A program made the translations under genes and the position numbers. The notes below the pieces were generated by a model. That model did not search any database. It was not told the DNA's origin and saw only the letters and a program-made list of their open reading frames with translations. Below are positions 6,419-10,066 of a DNA stretch of 10,066 nucleotides, in pieces (position 1 is the first letter of the stretch; each line of letters begins with the position of its first letter). This DNA is from Sulfuritalea sp. Lineage in GTDB: Bacteria > Pseudomonadota > Gammaproteobacteria > Burkholderiales > Rhodocyclaceae. Where the stretch lies: contig JADJQA010000069.1 in the NCBI GenBank assembly GCA_016712985.1, forward strand, positions 1 through 10,066. Direction: 5' to 3'.

Positions 6419-9136
6419 ATGGCGAGCAAACTTGCCAACAGCCCTGTCCAGCAGGAAATCCCGATCCAGCCGGTCGCCAAGCCGATCCTCTGCAAGCCGT
6501 TCGAGGAGCCGACGCGGCACTGGGTCTACGATACGCAGACGGGAGACGCCCGCGAGGAAACTGGTCGCCGCCCCGCTTCGTACTGGTTCAAGACGCAGCG
6601 CACCGGATCGGCGCAGATGTCGCTGCTGGCGGAAGAGGAGCGCGACGACCTGCCGCTGGTGAACCTGCTGCGCGAAGACGTCAAGCGCTGGCGCAAGAAT
6701 GAGTATCGCAACGCGACGCCGGTGACCCGGCAACTGCTGGCGCATTGGGCGCGGTCCGACAGGATTCGCCGCTTGTTCTTCTGCCAACTGGAAGCGGTCG
6801 AAACCGTCATCTATATCAACGAGATTCTGGCCGGCGGCAAGAATCCCGGCTTCACGCCCAAGGTCTCCCACGCCGACTACAAGGCACTGGCCGCCGGCAA
6901 CAAGCCCTCGTTCGTCTATGAGAAGGCGCCGAAAGTCTTTCCGACCCTGGCGGACAAACCCAATGAGGACGGACTTGCGGCACTGACCCGCTACGGCTGC
7001 AAGATGGCCACTGGCAGTGGCAAAACGGTGGTCATGTCGATGCTAATCGGCTGGACGTTCTGCAATCGCGGCCGGATGCCGGCCGACGAACGCTTTCCGA
7101 ATGCGGTGCTGGTGGTGTGCCCGAACCTGACCATCTTCGAGCGGCTTCAGGTGCTGCGCACCGATACCGACGACAACTACTACCAGCAGTTCGACATTGT
7201 CCCCGCCCAACTGATGCCCGAATTGCAGAAGGGCAAGGTGCTGATCAGCAACTGGCACAAGTTCGCGCCGGAGAGCCCTCACGTCGAATCGGGCAAGAGT
7301 TACGTGGTGGTGGACAAGGGCGAGGAAAGCCCGGATGCCTTTGCACGACGGGTGCTCGGCGATCTCCATGATCGGGCGCCGATCATGGTGCTTAACGACG
7401 AGGCGCACCACGCGTATCGACCGAAGCCGGTCGAGGCTGGCGACAAGCTTTCCGCCGAGGAGAAATCCGAGCGCGAAGAAGCGACAGTCTGGGTGTCGGG
7501 GCTGGACAGGATCAATGCGGCCTGCGGGGTGAAATTCGTGGTCGATCTATCGGCGACGCCTTTCTATCTTGGCGGCAGCGGCTATATCGAAGGCTCGCCC
7601 TTCCCCTGGCTGGTGTCCGATTTCGGTCTGGTGGACGCCATCGAGTCCGGCATTGTGAAGATTCCGCGGCTGCCGGTTTCCGATACGACGGGGCGACCGG
7701 AGCCGAAGTTTTTTCGCCTGTGGCAGTCCATCGTCGCCAGCATGCAGCCGGGCGAAAAATTGCCCGGCGGCAAGCCCAAGCCGGAGGTGGTGTGGCGCGA
7801 GGCACAGGATGCGCTGACCACGCTGGCAAGCCAGTGGAAGGAACGTGCGAGCTACTTGCAGGAGGCCAAGCCCGGTCAGGAACAGGTGCCGCCGGTGATG
7901 ATCATCGTCGCCGACAACACGAATATCGCTGAACTCTTCTACAAGAATATTTCGGGCGAAGAGTCGGTGGAAATTGTGGAAGACGCCGATGAAGACGAGG
8001 ATGAAGATGAACCTTCGTCAAAGAAGAAAAAGAAGGCCAAGACCAAGACAGTGTTCGGCACTGGCCTGATATTTCCTGAATTGTTTTCGAATCGGGATGG
8101 CTTCCGGCCGACACTGCGCATCGACTCCAAGCTGCTGGCCGAGGCGGAATCAAACGATGCGAAGGGCTCGCGCAAGGAGGCGGCCGAAGCGTTGCGGCAC
8201 ATCATCGACACCGTGGGCAAGGTCGGCAAGCCGGGCGAACAGGTGCGCTGCGTGGTTTCGGTACAGATGCTGACCGAAGGCTGGGACGCCAACAACGTCA
8301 CTCATATTTTGGGCTTGCGCGCCTTCGGCAGCCAGCTCTTGTGCGAGCAAGTAGTCGGACGCGGTTTGCGTCGCATGGATTACACCGTCGATCCTGAAAC
8401 CGGGTTATTCACCGAAGAGTATGTCGACATTTACGGCGTACCGTTCTCGGTCATCCCCTTCCGTGGCCGTTCGACAAGCTCGAAGGCGCCGGAGGACAAG
8501 CCTAAGAATCATGTGCGCTCCGATGAGGCACGCGAGCACTACGAAATGCGTTTCCCAATCGTCGAAGGCTATGCCTTTGCGCTGCGCAAGAACGTGGTGA
8601 CTGCAAATGTCGATGCCATCGAGCGGCTGATACTGGCGCCCGACACGACACCTACCGCTGTTTTCGTAAAGCCCCAGGTGGGCTATCAGATTGGTAATCC
8701 GTCCGTGGCCGGCGGATTCACCACGGCAACGCAAGATCGTGAGGCCTATTACGCCAGCACCCATTTGCAAACGATCAAGTTCGAGATTGCAAGATTGGTG
8801 GTTGGCGCATTAACCGAGGGCATAGAGGGCCGGACGCCCAAGCTGCGTCTGCAAGGACGACACCAACTGTTCCCGCAGGTATTCCGGATCGTTGATGAGT
8901 ACGTCGGGACACCAGAAAAGCCAAGGAAGGTCGACTTCCGTGGTTGTCACTCCTGCGAATTGGGGCTGGAGACCTATGTGCGGCGCATTGTTGAGCGGCT
9001 CGTTTCGGCCATCGAACCGGACACCGAGGGCGGCGAGCCGCCGCTGATGCCGCGTCTGAACCGTTACAAGCCCATAGGCACAAGCGGTGAGGTAAATTTT
9101 CAAGACGACTCGGCCCTGCGTGCCGACGATACGTAG
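6419..9136 (+). CDS. Type III-like restriction enzyme Res subunit: DEAH helicase/translocase part
   Basis: An ATP-driven SF2 motor that in Type III-like systems works with Mod to cut unmethylated DNA. ATG 6419 lies 3 bases after the toxin stop. Motifs in order: Walker A ATGSGKT (residues 197-203), PNAVLVVCPNLTIFERLQVL (motif Ia region), DEAH (327-330, in MVLNDEAHHAYR), SAT (378-380, VDLSATPFYLGG), a second RecA-like domain with VSVQMLTEGWDANNVTHILG, and the arginine-finger motif QVVGRGLRR (644-652). A charged linker of alternating Asp/Glu then Lys (about residues 522-543) sits in the second domain. The frame ends early at TAG 9134-9136, right after GEVNF; the family continues as KTTRPCVPTIRSHVNQVV, found one frame over from 9102. 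As written the protein is 905 residues and lacks its nuclease domain. From memory it resembles the family NCBI calls BPTD_3080 restriction endonucleases; I could not check this. Confidence 0.87.
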   Translation: MASKLANSPVQQEIPIQPVAKPILCKPFEEPTRHWVYDTQTGDAREETGRRPASYWFKTQRTGSAQMSLLAEEERDDLPLVNLLREDVKRWRKNEYRNATPVTRQLLAHWARSDRIRRLFFCQLEAVETVIYINEILAGGKNPGFTPKVSHADYKALAAGNKPSFVYEKAPKVFPTLADKPNEDGLAALTRYGCKMATGSGKTVVMSMLIGWTFCNRGRMPADERFPNAVLVVCPNLTIFERLQVLRTDTDDNYYQQFDIVPAQLMPELQKGKVLISNWHKFAPESPHVESGKSYVVVDKGEESPDAFARRVLGDLHDRAPIMVLNDEAHHAYRPKPVEAGDKLSAEEKSEREEATVWVSGLDRINAACGVKFVVDLSATPFYLGGSGYIEGSPFPWLVSDFGLVDAIESGIVKIPRLPVSDTTGRPEPKFFRLWQSIVASMQPGEKLPGGKPKPEVVWREAQDALTTLASQWKERASYLQEAKPGQEQVPPVMIIVADNTNIAELFYKNISGEESVEIVEDADEDEDEDEPSSKKKKKAKTKTVFGTGLIFPELFSNRDGFRPTLRIDSKLLAEAESNDAKGSRKEAAEALRHIIDTVGKVGKPGEQVRCVVSVQMLTEGWDANNVTHILGLRAFGSQLLCEQVVGRGLRRMDYTVDPETGLFTEEYVDIYGVPFSVIPFRGRSTSSKAPEDKPKNHVRSDEAREHYEMRFPIVEGYAFALRKNVVTANVDAIERLILAPDTTPTAVFVKPQVGYQIGNPSVAGGFTTATQDREAYYASTHLQTIKFEIARLVVGALTEGIEGRTPKLRLQGRHQLFPQVFRIVDEYVGTPEKPRKVDFRGCHSCELGLETYVRRIVERLVSAIEPDTEGGEPPLMPRLNRYKPIGTSGEVNFQDDSALRADDT

Positions 9137-9570
9137 CCATGTCAATCAGGTCGTCGCCGATACTAATTCATGGGAGCAGGCCGCCGTTTTTCGGCTGGAA
9201 CAGGCCAAGGGCATCGTGTCCTTCTACGCCCGCAATGACCATCTTGAGCTGTCGATTCCTTACGAGTACTTCGGCATCGCCCACTCTTCCTTCGGATTCC
9301 TTGTTCGCCTCGCGGCCAACTGGCCGACTTTGCTGCTCGAGATCAAGGGCGAGGAAGCGCGAGATGGACCGGGCCAAGCACCAGGCGGCGCGGCGCTGGG
9401 TAAGTGCGGTCAATCACTGGGGGCAGCTCGGAACCTGGGCGTTTCACGCCTGCAGAGACCCGCAGAAGGTGATTGAGGAAATCAAAGGCATCATGAATTC
9501 AGATGGCCAGAGTCTCAGTGAATTAAAAGTCGGCGCTGGCGCAGACACGGCGATTTCAAGCAACGCATGA
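9120..9570 (+). pseudogene. Detached C-terminal nuclease domain of Res (PD-(E/D)XK), in two frames
   Basis: This is the end of the Res protein, not a separate gene. The joining sequence KTTRPCVPTIRSHVNQVVAD starts at 9102 in the frame next to that of the helicase part; one extra T in TTTT (9097-9100) or an extra C at 9101 explains the break. It continues through LEQAKGIVSFYARNDHLELS and IPYEYFGIAH to LLLEIKGEE, which carries the E-x-K of the nuclease motif. The family's preceding proline-aspartate, expected in a 'PDFLVRL'-like string, reads GFLVRL here (9291-9308), one codon shorter, so the metal-binding Asp seems lost. A second shift near 9357-9361 leads into MDRAKHQAARRWVSAVNHWG then QLGTWAFHACRDPQ, ending at TGA 9568-9570. 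GTG 9120 has no ribosome site. If the breaks are real, the nuclease is not made. Confidence 0.85.
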
Positions 9571-9833
9571 ACTGTCGACCGGCTGCGGCGCTACGCTGCA
9601 TTGCGCCTTCGATCAGCACCCCGGACGCCGGCCGGCGAGCGCCGTAGCACCCGATGCCTGACTATCGCTGCACGCTGTTCGGTGCTCGGCGACCGTCCTG
9701 CTTGCAGCGGCCTGCAGCCTCGGTCGAGATGTGGCGATAGCCGCGAGCACGCTGGACTCCGTTGGCGCGTGGAGGCGGCTACCGCCGCATGCGTTAGACT
9801 CGACCGCCTCCGGCGCCGATTTATTCTCCTGAC
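9571..9833. other. Intergenic stretch between res and uppP with palindromes and a candidate uppP control region
   Basis: I see no convincing gene in these 263 bases. They hold a perfect 12-bp palindrome CGCCGGCCGGCG (9626-9637) without a T run, and near uppP an 8-bp inverted repeat, GGAGGCGG (9771-9778) with CCGCCTCC (9804-9811). The sequence between its arms includes TAGACT (9795-9800), which could be a -10 element; no well-spaced -35 is visible. The uppP start has no purine-rich ribosome site: the bases just before it read TTCTCCTGAC. Confidence 0.45.
9771..9811. promoter_or_regulatory. Inverted repeat upstream of uppP, possible operator or leader hairpin
   Basis: Arms GGAGGCGG (9771-9778) and CCGCCTCC (9804-9811) are exact complements separated by 25 bases, ending 22 bases before the uppP ATG. 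A shorter hairpin, GGCGG-CTA-CCGCC (9774-9786), overlaps the left arm, so two exclusive structures can be drawn. In G+C-rich DNA an 8-bp match can arise by chance, so confidence is low. Confidence 0.25.
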
Positions 9834-10066
9834 ATGGATTTCCACCCGCTGCTGCAGGCGCTGATTCTCGGCCTGGTCGAAGGTTTCACCGAATTCCTGC
9901 CGGTCTCGTCCACCGGCCACCTGATCCTCGCCGGCGACCTGCTGCATTTCAACGACGAGCCGCAGCTGTTCCCTGATCGTGATCCAGGCTGCGGCCATGC
10001 TGGCGATTCGTTAACGACCAGCAGCGCTTCAGCGCCGTCCTGACGGGCCTCGGCAGCGACCCGGCG
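9834..10066 (+). CDS. uppP: Undecaprenyl-diphosphatase UppP (BacA), 5' part, apparent frameshifts
   Basis: UppP is an inner-membrane enzyme that removes a phosphate from undecaprenyl diphosphate to recycle the lipid carrier of peptidoglycan synthesis; it also lowers bacitracin sensitivity. The start MDFHPLLQALILGLVEGFTE followed by FLPVSSTGHLILAGDLL carries the family's (E/Q)GxxEFLPxSSxxHL signature, with Glu16, Glu20 and His29 at the places of the E. coli catalytic residues. The frame then breaks. LIVIQAAAMLAIR continues from 9973 in a second frame (one extra C in CCC, 9971-9973), and VNDQQRFSAVLTGLGSDPA continues from 10010 in a third. Because the gene is usually important and residues on both sides look normal, sequence error near a contig end is a likely cause. 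The rest of the gene is outside the window. It is not part of the restriction cassette. Confidence 0.9.

Noticed and set aside
6221..6871. Antisense frame of 216 codons over the toxin-res junction
   Set aside because: Shadow of res and the toxin gene on the + strand; no family-like sequence and no ribosome site.
9139..9570. Possible separate small gene after res
   Set aside because: Its C-terminal half (from 9364) is the normal end of Res and its N-terminal half is Res read in the wrong frame, so it is a fragment and not a gene.
9626..9637. 12-bp palindrome CGCCGGCCGGCG as terminator of the cassette
   Set aside because: No loop and no following T run; in this base composition such a palindrome is not strong evidence.

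Overview
The window looks like a piece of a high-GC (about 60-65%) Pseudomonadota chromosome, possibly Gamma- or Betaproteobacteria. That placement rests on base composition, on thiC- and uppP-like core genes, and on a palindrome of the 'ATTCCGGC-GAAG-GCCGGAAT' type that recurs in many such genomes. No rRNA or tRNA allows a firmer placement. All recognised genes are on the + strand.

Layout. (1) 1-1463: 3' two thirds of thiC (phosphomethylpyrimidine synthase), clearly recognisable at protein level but spread over all three frames. (2) 1464-1599: short intergenic stretch with two hairpins. (3) 1600-9570: a compact cassette built around a two-subunit, Type III-like restriction-modification system. 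The order is mod (beta-class adenine DNA methyltransferase), an unrecognised small gene, a DUF1828-like gene, a DUF433 antitoxin-like gene, a DUF5615 PIN-like toxin gene (broken), and res (DEAH translocase/helicase with a C-terminal PD-(E/D)XK nuclease domain). (4) 9571-9833: intergenic stretch with an inverted repeat. (5) 9834-10066: start of uppP (undecaprenyl-diphosphatase), also interrupted by frameshifts.

How the genes work together. Mod should methylate adenine in a short target and also supply target recognition to Res, which would use ATP to cut unmethylated DNA. A VapBC45-like toxin-antitoxin pair sits between the two subunit genes and would be co-transcribed with them. The spacings are tight: an ATGA overlap into the DUF1828-like gene, a GTGA overlap from DUF433 to DUF5615, and 3 bases between DUF5615 and res.

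The main oddity is the number of reading-frame breaks. By eye I count about 17 frame changes in thiC, one near the N-terminus of mod, one probable in the small gene, two in the toxin, two (plus a possible 3-base loss at the nuclease site) at the C-terminus of res, and two in the first 233 bases of uppP. In thiC and uppP the residues stay family-like on both sides of each break. Both lie at the ends of the window, so poor sequence quality near contig ends is as likely an explanation as gene decay. For mod, the toxin and res, real inactivation stays possible. The second clear signal is an AT-richer block (about 2465-3040) covering the target-recognition domain of mod, consistent with a swapped specificity module.
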